Of a stretch of 64,000 bases of DNA, positions 21,243 to 31,467 are shown piece after piece; the stretch's first letter is position 1, and each line of letters starts with the position of its first letter. A model generated the notes under the pieces. It did no database searches. It saw only the letters and a program-made list of their open reading frames with translations, and had not been told where the DNA came from. Source of the stretch: Graphiopsis chlorocephala (taxonomy: Eukaryota > Ascomycota > Dothideomycetes > Cladosporiales > Cladosporiaceae). The position numbers and the translations under genes were made by a program. The DNA is taken from contig JAIZZJ010000004.1 of NCBI GenBank assembly GCA_022828445.1, positions 434,001 to 498,000 on the forward strand. Reading direction: 5' to 3'.

Positions 21243-23091
21243 GTGGTGTAGCTAAAAGCTCAAAGCCGGCGACTTTTGTTGCCACGGGGTTGCTCGCCCT
21301 CGCCGTAACTCTTGAAGCCTGCAGGGAGCACCTCAACCTGCTGAACCTCCAGAGCAAGTGTGAATAACATCTCGGCTGTGTACATTGTCAAATGTGTGCA
21401 TGGTATCTTAGACACTAGCTCTCGGGATTTTAAGAGCACAGTATCAACGCCTCAAGATCTCAATGGCTACCATGATCGTTGCTCACGACCACATATCGGG
21501 TACCAGCTCGAGAGATCGCATAGCATGATCCTGTTTTGACATGCTCTCAATGGCGAGGAAAACCCGTTCTTCTTTATAGCATCCCAGGCGTTTGCGCAGC
21601 AGTTACTAGGAGCAAGCGAGATGTTTGCTGTCTCTCAGTGTTCACTAAGGTTGCGTATCTCTTTAGCTTCCCTGGTATATGCTCAATCGCCACAGGAATA
21701 TACCAGAAGTGTATGTATTATTTGACATACTCCCGAGAGCGACCATGGTAATTCCTTATGTCAGCATCTCAATCGCTTGCTCTGGACGGCGGAGAGGGTA
21801 AAGACATCTCGACGGTAGTGACGATATGTCCTCCTGATGGCAGATCAAGTAATCGCTTACTGATCGCAGAAAGTATATAGGGACTTTGCCACGCTCTCAG
21901 TGATACCTTGCAGCTGGTCTTGTCGAAGTTTAAGTTATTTGCTGGGCCTTTGTAGACATCTCACAAAAGACTTTATGCCCTCCCATGGGCGATTGCGACT
22001 GTTTCTCGTAAGAGCATCTTGTGTAGCCGTACGAGGTCGTAGAGATTGTCCATGAGGTCCAGTATCCTCTCAATGGCAACAGTGTTCATCTTATACGAAG
22101 CATAGTAGACCGCCTCCCGATGGCGAAATGTGCAGGTGCGGTCTGATACACTGAGGCCAAGCTTGATACTCAATCCATCGACACTGGAATCTCAATGAGC
22201 ATCATGCCCAGTGAGATGGATATCTGTATAATCTGCTTCATAGTATAGTCCGGTACAAGCGCCGGGTAAAATGCTTGCCCGTCACAAAGCCAGAATTGCG
22301 GGAATGGGCTCAGCAGAGGATCACGCAGGCCAGTTCCAAGTCCATCGACTACGACGAAGGTGCTCAAGGATCCATATATCGTCCATTGTTGCTGGACACG
22401 ACAGGTCTACGGAAGTATACCTCTTACGTTTCGATAATGGCAGTGTCACGTTAGAGCTCGCAACGTGCAACGCTTGCACGAATCGATCGTGGTAAATTGC
22501 GTATGAATGTGACTATGATTTGCATCCTCGAAGTCAGCTGATATTTTGGTTAAAGATAAGCTGTCGCTTCGTTTCATATATAGATGCTCAAAGATAGGGA
22601 CGTGACACCTTAACTTACGTTGTTATCTTCACAGCTTGCCCATCACGTGACCCGCTCCGCTTTGCGAGACATCTCCGGACTCTGGGACGACCTCACATCT
22701 TGTTGAGACAGCTTGGCACTCGATTGCATCGAATAGTAGATCGTGAACTAAGGACGGCGACGTCAGCTTGATTGTGCTCCTCGAGGGTAAAGACAAACGA
22801 GTAAAGGTAATGGGAGCTTCGGACGATGAAAGCTAATTTGCATGACGTCTATGATGAAGACAGCTATGGAAACGCATCAGCCCATAAAACGCACAAAGGA
22901 TGGCTGCACTCGCATTTGGGTATTTTTTCGATGGATCAGAAAAGCACAAACTCGGTAATTCCAAAATGCCTCGCATCCCATTCAATCTTGATAGTGCAAA
23001 AGTGAAGCGCTTCACTGCACCCAGTTGTGCTCATGTCTCGATCGCAACGCGCCGAGGACTTCTTCGCTTTGCAACTCCACAGCCCAATCAT
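21243..23091. other. 1.8-kb gene-poor region
   Basis: Two short minus-strand frames (22170-22367 with FPQFWLCDGQAFYPALVPD, and 21973-22173) have protein-like composition and could be remains of one eroded gene. I cannot assign a family and no splice model joins them. The rest is without signal. Confidence 0.3.
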
Positions 23092-24318
23092 TCACACAAG
23101 TTGTCTGTTCTTTGAAGCTCGTTGCTCGACATGATGTGAAGGGGCTCGCCGTAAGCTCGTCTGTATCTCAGAGGCTGTGAGTTCCGGAATAGTTCTGTAT
23201 CGTCTTGCAGCAGCTCCAGCTCGCAATTCGTCGGTGATGGATTTCCAGACATCGTCCTCATCCTCGTCGTCGTTCTTGCCAGGCTTCCTGACGCCCTTCC
23301 TGCCGCCCTTCTTGCCAGCCTTCTTGCCAGGCTTCCTGCCAAACTTCTTGCGTCCGACCTCCTTCCCGGCAGCCTTCGCCACTCCCTCCAGCTGCGTCAA
23401 TTTCGCCTTCTTCATATCGTTGTTGGACTTGTAGTCTTCCTTGCGCTTGGCAATGCCTTTCGGCGCCGCGACAAGTTTCGTGATGACATCGAAGCCTGCC
23501 ATGATGTCGATGACGTGCTTCTTATTGTTGTGAAGAATGTCGCAGACGGTCTCGATGCGATCTGTTGCTTTCATGGTGCTGTCGTCGTCGTGCGGCTTCA
23601 GGCTGGCGAACTGCGCGTCGAAGAGATGATCGCCTCCGGTGTGTAGAGCACGGACGCCTGCAAACACCATGGTAGCGAGGTCCGCCATGTACTGGTCTGC
23701 GTTGTTGCCAAGCGCGTCGAGCTTCTTGCCCCAGAGCGTGACCATGCGAGTCTGGTAGTCGGTCATAGAAGCAGGGATGGTAGTGACGGCGTTGTAGACA
23801 TGGCGGACATAGGTTGTGTTCCACGTAGTCAACTCTTGGTAGTCGTCGTTGTCGATTGTCAGAGTACGGCGTGATCGCATGTAAGAGTAGAAGCCTGCGT
23901 GGAGTTCGCCTTGATCTCCATGCATTGTCGCGAGTCTTCCTACGCCAGTCATCTTCGGAGCGGCAGCGTAGTGTTGAGGTGCGTGTTGATCATTCTCATC
24001 TTCATCGAAGTCTTGTCCGATTGTTGCGTCTTCGTCGTTGATACCGCTCGCGTCGGCTTGAAGCAAGTGCTGGCCATCTTCAGCGAAGTCTTGAACAGCT
24101 GCCGCGTCCTCGTCATCAAACTCGCTCTCTTCATGCTCCGAGCTCGAGATAGGGTTGCCAATGCTGTGGCCGGCTGCTGCAGATGTAGTGTGTTCACCTT
24201 CGCTGGTGGGGGGCGCGGAGTTTCTCGTGGTGGGCTGGCGTAGCTGTGGGTCGATCATGTCTTGCGAGCCTTCTGGCGACAAGTTGGGCTCGAGCTGGGA
24301 GGAGGCTTTGCGCTTCAT
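23092..24318 (-). CDS. orphan protein with Lys/Gly-rich basic tract
   Basis: 408 residues, single exon, start MKRKASSQLEPN. No known family recognised. Residues 1-115 are disordered and acidic (EHEESEFDDEDAA, QDFDEDENDQH). A central part (about 120-290) looks globular and helical: LHAGFYSYMRSRRTLTIDND, DYQTRMVTLWGKKLDALG, KKHVIDIMAGFDVITKLV. Then comes a basic tract of GRKPGKK / AGKKGGRKGVRKPGK units (about 315-345), an acidic NDDEDEDD block, and a short tail. The charge pattern suggests nucleic-acid or chromatin binding, which is inference only. The gene stands between two gene-poor stretches. Lineage-specific gene or old transferred gene are both possible. Confidence 0.65.
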   Translation of the reverse strand: MKRKASSQLEPNLSPEGSQDMIDPQLRQPTTRNSAPPTSEGEHTTSAAAGHSIGNPISSSEHEESEFDDEDAAAVQDFAEDGQHLLQADASGINDEDATIGQDFDEDENDQHAPQHYAAAPKMTGVGRLATMHGDQGELHAGFYSYMRSRRTLTIDNDDYQELTTWNTTYVRHVYNAVTTIPASMTDYQTRMVTLWGKKLDALGNNADQYMADLATMVFAGVRALHTGGDHLFDAQFASLKPHDDDSTMKATDRIETVCDILHNNKKHVIDIMAGFDVITKLVAAPKGIAKRKEDYKSNNDMKKAKLTQLEGVAKAAGKEVGRKKFGRKPGKKAGKKGGRKGVRKPGKNDDEDEDDVWKSITDELRAGAAARRYRTIPELTASEIQTSLRRAPSHHVEQRASKNRQLV

Positions 24319-25233
24319 CGTGGATCTGCACTACTGTCTGCGGGTTGGCCGAGTCTTGAATCAGTTGTAGGATGCCTTCAGACTCCGTAAACAATGCGTA
24401 CCGAAGCCTCTTGTTTCTTTGTTTATGATCGACTGAACAAGGCGAGTCGCTCTATCTTTGTATTGTGGCAAGGGAGGATGTAAAGGAAGGGGATGGGACT
24501 CCCGTCGTCTTGGAAGAGTTCTGCGCTGCGTTTGGGCGTGGCGAGGAGGGTGCTTTGACGTTCAAGCGAAGCGCTGGAGGCGAATACAGCGTGTGAGCGC
24601 GCCTCGCGCAAGTACTGTGACGTCTAAGGTGGTTGCCCAGGGGGCCTAAAGTGAGAACCCTACAGGGTTTGATGACTATTCGGTGACATACGGTCTATGA
24701 TATCGACTCCCATAAGCCCCTCAAGCATGCAGGATGTCTATACTATGCTTCTGTGCACTGTTGGCAGGGGTAATCGTGATATGACCTTGGCTTGGCGCGC
24801 GTGGCCGTGAAGTCCCTTGTGCTGTTGACAAAGCGCTCCACACTCGACAACCCTTCACCAGCCTTAACAACAACAACATGCCTGCAATGGAGTCAGCGTC
24901 CTTCAGGTACAGCACGACCACGTCCATCTTTCTTACCTGAGCCCCCAACACCATTGTCACCTTGCGTGCTGCCTCCTCCTCCCTCGTCACCGACAACGCA
25001 CCAACGCCGCAAGAGCCCTTGAGGCCAGCAACATGAGCGACGACGACAACAACTTCAGCCCACCTCCACCATCACACCACGGCCAAGCTCAGCCTCTTCC
25101 AACAGTGCAGTAGCAAGGTAAGCACCAGCCGCACGCGAACACGCAAGCTCAGTCGTTGCCGCCGCCTGTGTTTCACGCAAGTCTTGCACTCAAAACAACA
25201 AACTGACTTCGCCAGACCAGCGCCATCAGAGAC
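24319..25233. other. intergenic region with short upstream frames
   Basis: Contains ACAACAACAACATG (ATG at 24879) and a second good-context ATG at 25033. The latter opens a 26-codon frame that stops at 25111, followed at 25118 by a GTAAGC donor-like site. These may be uORFs and a 5' UTR intron of the candidate gene downstream. A 91-codon minus-strand frame (24721-24996) is unassigned. Confidence 0.35.
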
Positions 25234-26417
25234 ATGCACGCACCTGGCGATGGACGTCGTCGACACCCTCCATCGACTCCTCGTCGACCTCATCGTGGCT
25301 ATTCGCGCCTCCAAGCGGGCAAGACTCAAGGAGGAGGCAAGCCGGAGGTGATCACTTCACTCAAGCCCGCCCGGCGGCAAACCGGCACACCCACAGATCC
25401 ACATAACACCGCAAGGCAAGTAGATCCCGACTGACCTTCATCATCCAGAGCTCCAGCTATGGAGAACACAGCTTAATGCAAGCCGTGAACTGATATGATG
25501 CACAGAATTTTGCCACCAGGCGCAAGCTGCCTTGAAGCACTCGAGCGACTCAAGCTCAAGTTCCAGCTGGTAAGCCAAAACAAACAAAGCCATTCAACAA
25601 CAATGCATCTGCCACGAGTCTATGCAAAGTCAGCTAACCACATTGCAGGCCTCGACACTTCCCTCACTCCACTGCCGCCGCCAAGGTTACTCACCAGGCA
25701 GACTTCGACACCGCAGTCAAACATTGACCAAGGCACGCGCTGACCACCTCTCAAGGCAAGCCGAAGCTCGCGAAGTACCCCAGCAGGTAAGTACCTTCCC
25801 GTCAGCAATCAGCCCTTCGCACGGCCAACACTCTCATGATGAGACGGCGCACAGATAAAAAGTCAGATGATAGTTGCTGAGGAAGCCTCCCTTCGGGATG
25901 GCTACGATGACTGATCTTGCCCTTCACTGAACCAGGGCGTCGGCCAAACCGTCGACAACGCGTATTTCGATCTGATCATAACGTATGCTGACGCACCCAC
26001 AGATACGCGAAGCACACCAATGCATGGCGACACAGCATTGCAAACCCACAGGTAGGTACACTTCAACAAGCCATCAGCCTTTCTGCACAGTGCCGACGCT
26101 AGCATGATGACAACGCCACGAAGATAGTCAGTTGATAGTTTCGTGAGGGAGCCTCTCCCTGAAGTTAATGGCTACCATGACGACAAGGCATTTGACTGAT
26201 TCAAAGCGTCGGCCTGACAGCCCATAATGCTACGTCCCGGTCTGACCAGAACATATACTGACGCGCTTACAGACCAGGTGAGCGTATTGACAATTTCGAT
26301 CCGGCCGTGGCTGCGATGATGGATACGTTTTCAACTTCGATGTCCCAAAAGCCCACCGAGGTCGACCAAGGCTTGCGTGCAAACGCGAGCTTTCATCTTC
26401 CGCGAGAAGCCATATGA
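25234..26417 (+). CDS. candidate five-exon orphan gene
   Basis: Exons 25234-25415, 25506-25569, 25649-25786, 25936-26051 and 26273-26417 join without a stop over four introns into 214 codons. Phases agree at every junction (2, 0, 0, 2). Donors are GCAAGT (a GC-AG intron with strong consensus), GTAAGC, GTAAGT and GTAGGT, and the second intron has GCTAAC before TTGCAG. The product is basic and Arg/Pro-rich at first (GDGRRRHPPSTPRRPHRG), then LEALERLKLKFQL, later GVGQTVDNAYFDLIITYADA and PGERIDNFDPAVAAMMDTF. I do not recognise it. Against it: low-complexity start, no homologue known to me, and long third and fourth introns that overlap a tandem duplication. The true start may lie further upstream. 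Confidence 0.35.
25784..26272 (+). repeat. diverged tandem duplication of about 220 bp
   Basis: Unit A (25784-26002) and unit B (26049-26272) share, in order: CAGGTARGTAC, TCAGC near the start, CTC/GC-ATGATGA, AGTCAG-TGATAGTT, GAG(G)AAGCCTC or GGGAGCCTCTCCCT, ATGGCTAC-ATGA, GACTGAT, GCGTCGGCC, TCTGA-CA, and CTGACGC-C-ACAG. Both begin with a splice-donor-like site and end with a branch/acceptor-like site. They are clearly diverged, so the event is not recent. Confidence 0.75.
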
Positions 26418-29400
26418 GAGCAAAATTACGTGCACTCCTGAGCAAAAGAAGCCCGAGCCGGATCAACCCAAAGCACCCAGATCGAGGCAGCCATGATTAG
26501 CATCAAATTGATCGATTAATGTTGTGGTATTCCTGCCGCTGAGGTCAGACACAGCTTGCGTCCCGGCGCACTGCTGTCGTCGCTTGGCTTTCCAGGCGCC
26601 ACAATGAATGATCGACGGACCAAAACATAGCACTCCTGAGAGCCGCCTCAGGGATCGCAACTTGATGCCGCCGGCACGATGAACAGCGTTGACCTCTTCA
26701 TCTCCCAGATGCACGCGCGGCGAGGGAGCCACAGGCTTCCTCGCCACCCTCCGCCCACAAAACGCGACAGCAAGCCGACCACACCCAAGACGTGCATCGC
26801 ACCAACACAAATCAGGAAAGTTCCCACCGTTCCCAACACGACCATCTCAGAGATTCCCGACGGACGCGCGCGGTACTGATGAAAAATAATCTTCGTCGAT
26901 GGCGTAATTTTGATTTCCTGCCCCTAGGGACGGACACGGCGTGCGAGTTCCTCGTACAGCTGTCGTCACCTGGGCCTTTCAGGTTGCTTCATATGATATA
27001 AAACCCAGATGTGGATGGCATTAGCACCGCCAGACACATCCGTCTGAGAGTGACCGCGGCGTCGTTTGGGCATTCTGCTTCGCAGTCTACGGATCCAGAA
27101 TTTCGCTGACCACCTCAAACACCAGAAAATGCTCGCAGGGGCAGTAGCCCTTGTGAGCCAAGCAAGCATCACAACCCAGGTAAGAGCAAGCGCATGCCGC
27201 CACTTCGCTCAGATGACCGAATACGAGGATGATCCGGCTCTGCATGTGCCATCTGATGTATGCATCCGACTTCTCTGTAGTTGAGACAATTGTCAATGAA
27301 ACTACTTGTTTCACAAGTCTGAATTGTTCTGTTCATCTGGGCTTGAAGTGGTGTGCGTCGTCTGAGGCATGAACTTTGCTGACCAAGTCGCATACCAGGT
27401 GTTCAAACGCCGTCGTCCTTCTTCGTGAAGAAAAACAATCGCCTGTGATGATAAACCAAACATGCTAATCTTGGCTGACAAGCAGATCGGGATAAATCTG
27501 CAGTCTGGGCGGCACGGCCTGCGTTTAATCCGTGGGGTGGTTGTCATTCTGCTCGCAGACCCGACCTGTGTTTGGAGAGGTTACAAATGTCTGAGGCACC
27601 CCTTTTACCAAAGAATTCGTCGGCAGTCTCTTGCACAAAAGTACTTGCATCGGCGTGGAAGCAATCGGCGTTGAAGTCGTCGAAGCCGTCGTTGAGCACG
27701 GATGGCCGGAGTTGCATCCTGGTGCCGAATTTCGCAGGTACGTATCGCCATGTAAGGCAGACACAAGCAAGTTCCATGATTACACCTTTTATTTTGCATA
27801 CCTTACGACCATCGTCGTAGCGTGACCTGGTCGGCGTAGCGGACTGCAAGGAAGGCTACAGTCAGCCGGCTCGCAGGCGGTGGTCGTCGATGGTGACAAC
27901 GGACAGATACTCTGACTCGACAAGCCCCATATCCATGCATTTCGGCAGACGATTGAGGAGAAGACAAGTGCTGACATTCCCATATCAAGCAGATGTCCGG
28001 GTTGAACGCATTGCGGGCGTATGATCGTTCGATAACGCCAGAAGCAGCGAGTGAGAAGCTTGACGTCCTGGCTGCTTGTGATCGAAGTCGAATCCTGGGT
28101 AAGATGGTACTAAAATCGTACGGCACGAAGTGATGGATGACTGACAAAATTTCTTCCGGGGTATGGCGATGTTGCTGTTATTCTTGAAGCATTCCTTGCA
28201 GTGTAGCAAGGCATCCCTTGCTTGAGACAGCCAGAAGGTGGACTAAGACGCTTGCAGATGGAAATCAGACGGATGGTGCGAAGAGCAGTTTAAGCATACG
28301 GTTTTCACTTGTACGCCTTGAGAGCAGCCGAGGAGCTGTAGGAGCTGAGCAGCATTCAGGCGATTGTGGATATTAGCGTTCAATCACCTTGTGGACATTC
28401 ACGCGCCACAACGAAAAGAGATAGTGGAAAATGTACTTCTCTTATGCCCCCAAGGCGCCAGCGCAATTGCTGGTCCCTGAGCCCGACTTCCGTCTGGAAC
28501 CATACCAGTACTCCACATACGGCTGCATGGCAGTGAGACAAAACGCAGCATTTTCTGCGAATGCAGCCCTGCTATGAGTCTCATCGGTCTGATACCGTAC
28601 AAGGCAAATGCCATCCCACCACAGCCAGCCCGGACTGCCACGGACACGGTGGGAGGGCCACTATATATTCTCTCAAATGCAATATCCAGGACATGTCGGC
28701 CAATACGATCCTGACAAGGCCAGTCGACTCTCCTGAAGCCCTCATGTGTGCGTGCTCTTTCTACCTTGTCGGGAGTGCTGGCCTGGACTGAGGCCGACTG
28801 ATGGGTCGTTCTGTACCTGCTCAGAACTCCTCTATTCTCCAACCCCTGAGCGCTCATGAGGGATACCATGGCCAACCAGAACGGGACGGCTTCTACAATA
28901 AGGGTATAGCTGTCCGCGCGTGGTCCGGTATACTGGTGTCATCGTCCAGGCGTGGCCTGTCAGGATGTCGTTACGTCGTGCAGGAGATCTTTCTTCGACT
29001 AATGAGCCTCTGCGGCTACACATGGTTGCTGTATCGGAATGGCGGCCTGCGTCGGAGGAGGTGTAAGTCCAGTACAAGGCTTTGGCTTCCTCTCTAAGTG
29101 CGCGAGTACGCTACGCTGGCTTCCGGGTTGCGCTACAAAGTAAGATCATTCCGCGCACCAGGAACATGCACGCCAGTATCTGGAGTGCATCTGCATGCAT
29201 CATATCGACAATATTGCAAGTCTCTGGCGACAATATCTTGCAAGTGGAAAGTGTTCTGAGCGGTTCAGCCTCGAGGGAATAGGATCCACCCAGCCTCTAG
29301 CGGAGACACCATCTCCCGATGGAGGAAGGTCCGACTGGCCTCAGCCCAAAGTCTATCGCGACCTCAGCTGGACGAACATTTTCCTTTATATTGTATATCT

Positions 29401-31467
29401 CTATGTCCCACGCTTGTCTTGCACTGTATATTGTTGCTTCCATCTGTTGGAGCTGCTTACGCATCATAGCTATGTGTGGGCGCTCTCTCCCATCTCGCCA
29501 GGCTTTACTCGCCCCCAGCAAAGCGTCCCGACTGCTGCCGAAATGTACGACGCTGCGATACATCTTCGTGCTAGTAGTCCAACGTGGTCTGTACTGCGGA
29601 ATCCATAATGGCCGCTGTGTACTCCTAAGCTTGGTGTCCAGAGTCTCGATGAGCTGGGTAGCTGCCGGCGTACAAGCTCTTCGCTCGCCCGCAGACCAGT
29701 CGTGTAGACTGGATGTGGCTCACCATGGTCGCCATACTGCCTCGCATCAGGTGTGCTCGGGGCGGCCACTACTGGCCAAAGCCTGAGTTCAATTCGGCTT
29801 TGCCGCCGTGTTTGGGTTGCTGATGCTCAGGTTATACTCTGTCATGATCTCGATGGAAGAGACTGCTTGAACGCTCGACTACACTCCCGCATCATCACTG
29901 CCCAAAGCGAGAGTCGTGCGCGTGGTGTGTGGTTGTCTTGGAGGTGGTTGATGTAAGCGAGGCTTGCATCAAGAACTGTCGGCGCGGTGGAAGATCCAGC
30001 ATCAGCTCGCCGAATGTACTCGGCACTCACTGTCGGCTAGGAAGGCGTCTTCTGGAACACAAGGAGGTTGCTTCTGATGTCGATGTCGTCGTGCCAGAGG
30101 AGATAACAAAGGCGAGGCGATCCAAGATGGCGTTGAGAAAGCTGACAATGAGCAAGCACGGCGAGCAAGCAAGCAGATCTGGTTCCTCAAAACAAGTCCA
30201 ATACACCAACATACAGCCGCAACGTCCCGCCAAGCCTCACCAGCGCGTCCGTCATGGACCACCATTACCCCCTACATGCGATATCTCAACAACCACGCAA
30301 TTGGAGCACTTCGGATTCGAATCGGAGCATGCAAGCACGTTGGTCTCAAACCTCTACTTCTTGGTATCTCTATAGGAGGCCCAGGAGTCATGCTGCACAA
30401 CTGTGGACGAAAGTGATGAGGGTGCAAAGCCAACCTTTATCGATGCGGGTCAGAACCTCAACACTGCCCTCCGGCGTGGGGGTGTTTTGGTGCAGTGGCT
30501 TATCCGCTGCACTGATTCTGCTTTGTGTTGCTGCTGCTGCTTCTGCCTGCTTTCGTCGTGCTCTAAGTTCGAATCCGCTAACATTCTTCTCCCAGATGAA
30601 CAACATTGAGTCAAGAATCTGCTTACATACTTCCAGGACGAAGCCAAATCCCCGCCGGATTTGCTTACCCTTCCCAGCGGGAAGGGTTTCGTTTTGCACA
30701 TTGTATGGACATTCATTTTTTCATCTTATGCTTGTAGGAATCGCGACACCTTGTTTACCACGAGCCTGCAAACGTGGTGGACCGGCACCGTGGTCTTTTT
30801 TCTGCGTCTGCCTTGATTCGCCGCTGCGTTTCAACACGCTTGGCAAGGCCAAGGCCAGTAGTACCATAATCAATAGCACTCAAAATACAAGCTCAAAATC
30901 TGCACGACTCTGTGAGTTAGCTTTTAATTTGTCTTAATAAACTAACGTTTGATGCTTATGGCTCTTTGAGCTGGGAGGTGTGAATGGTCAGAGTGCAGCC
31001 ACACCCTAGCACGCTCGAGTCCGCTTGCAAAGTGAAGACTGCAACTCTGGATATGCTGGAAGGAGCAGATACGAAGCTACCATCTGTGTCCAAGGCCAGC
31101 GATGTTCCATTGAGCGTCCAAGTGTCCTATCTGGATCTTGGAACATCCTACTACACCTCAACGCTTCCACAGCATCAACATCGCAGTGCGTTGAGCGTGC
31201 TGCGTATAAAATGCACTCCCGTTGTTCGTCCAGGCTCCGCTCTAGGGCCGAAGACTTCACTACACCCGCGCTACGGCGTTACCCGCACTTCCTGGTTGCA
31301 AGGTGCGATTGTTCTTAACTTTCACCTTTGTGTTCCCTTTGAGGAGCACGGGATCGGGCGCCTTCCGCCCACAAGCGCGTTTAGTATCGCGTTCCGTATT
31401 TACAGCGACTCCTTGAAGTCGCAACAATCAGTCACCCAGCAACTTCTGACCACCCCGAAACCACGGC
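26418..31467. other. 5-kb gene-poor block with fragmentary frames
   Basis: No gene is supported. Frames with somewhat protein-like composition: minus 27544-27735 (GFDDFNADCFHADASTFVQE), plus 27066-27180 (FADHLKHQKMLAGAVALVSQ before a GTAAGAG), minus 28399-28875 (RIGRHVLDIAFERIYSG) and minus 29297-29563 (HIAMMRKQLQQMEATIYSAR). They sit in different frames and strands and I could not join them. They may be eroded genes or exons of a missed gene. No terminal repeats, transposase or reverse transcriptase motifs are seen. Confidence 0.4.

Noticed and set aside
20415..21251. 278-codon plus-strand frame over the CxxC orphan
   Set aside because: Mirror frame; the minus strand has paired CxxC motifs and ordinary composition.
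28399..29770. Minus-strand frames considered as one multi-exon gene
   Set aside because: No set of GT-AG junctions kept a frame through them and no motif supports a family.
30254..30937. 227-codon plus-strand frame
   Set aside because: No domain, uneven composition (Cys/Ser/Arg and long hydrophobic-neutral mixes), no leader or splice context; looks like a chance ORF.
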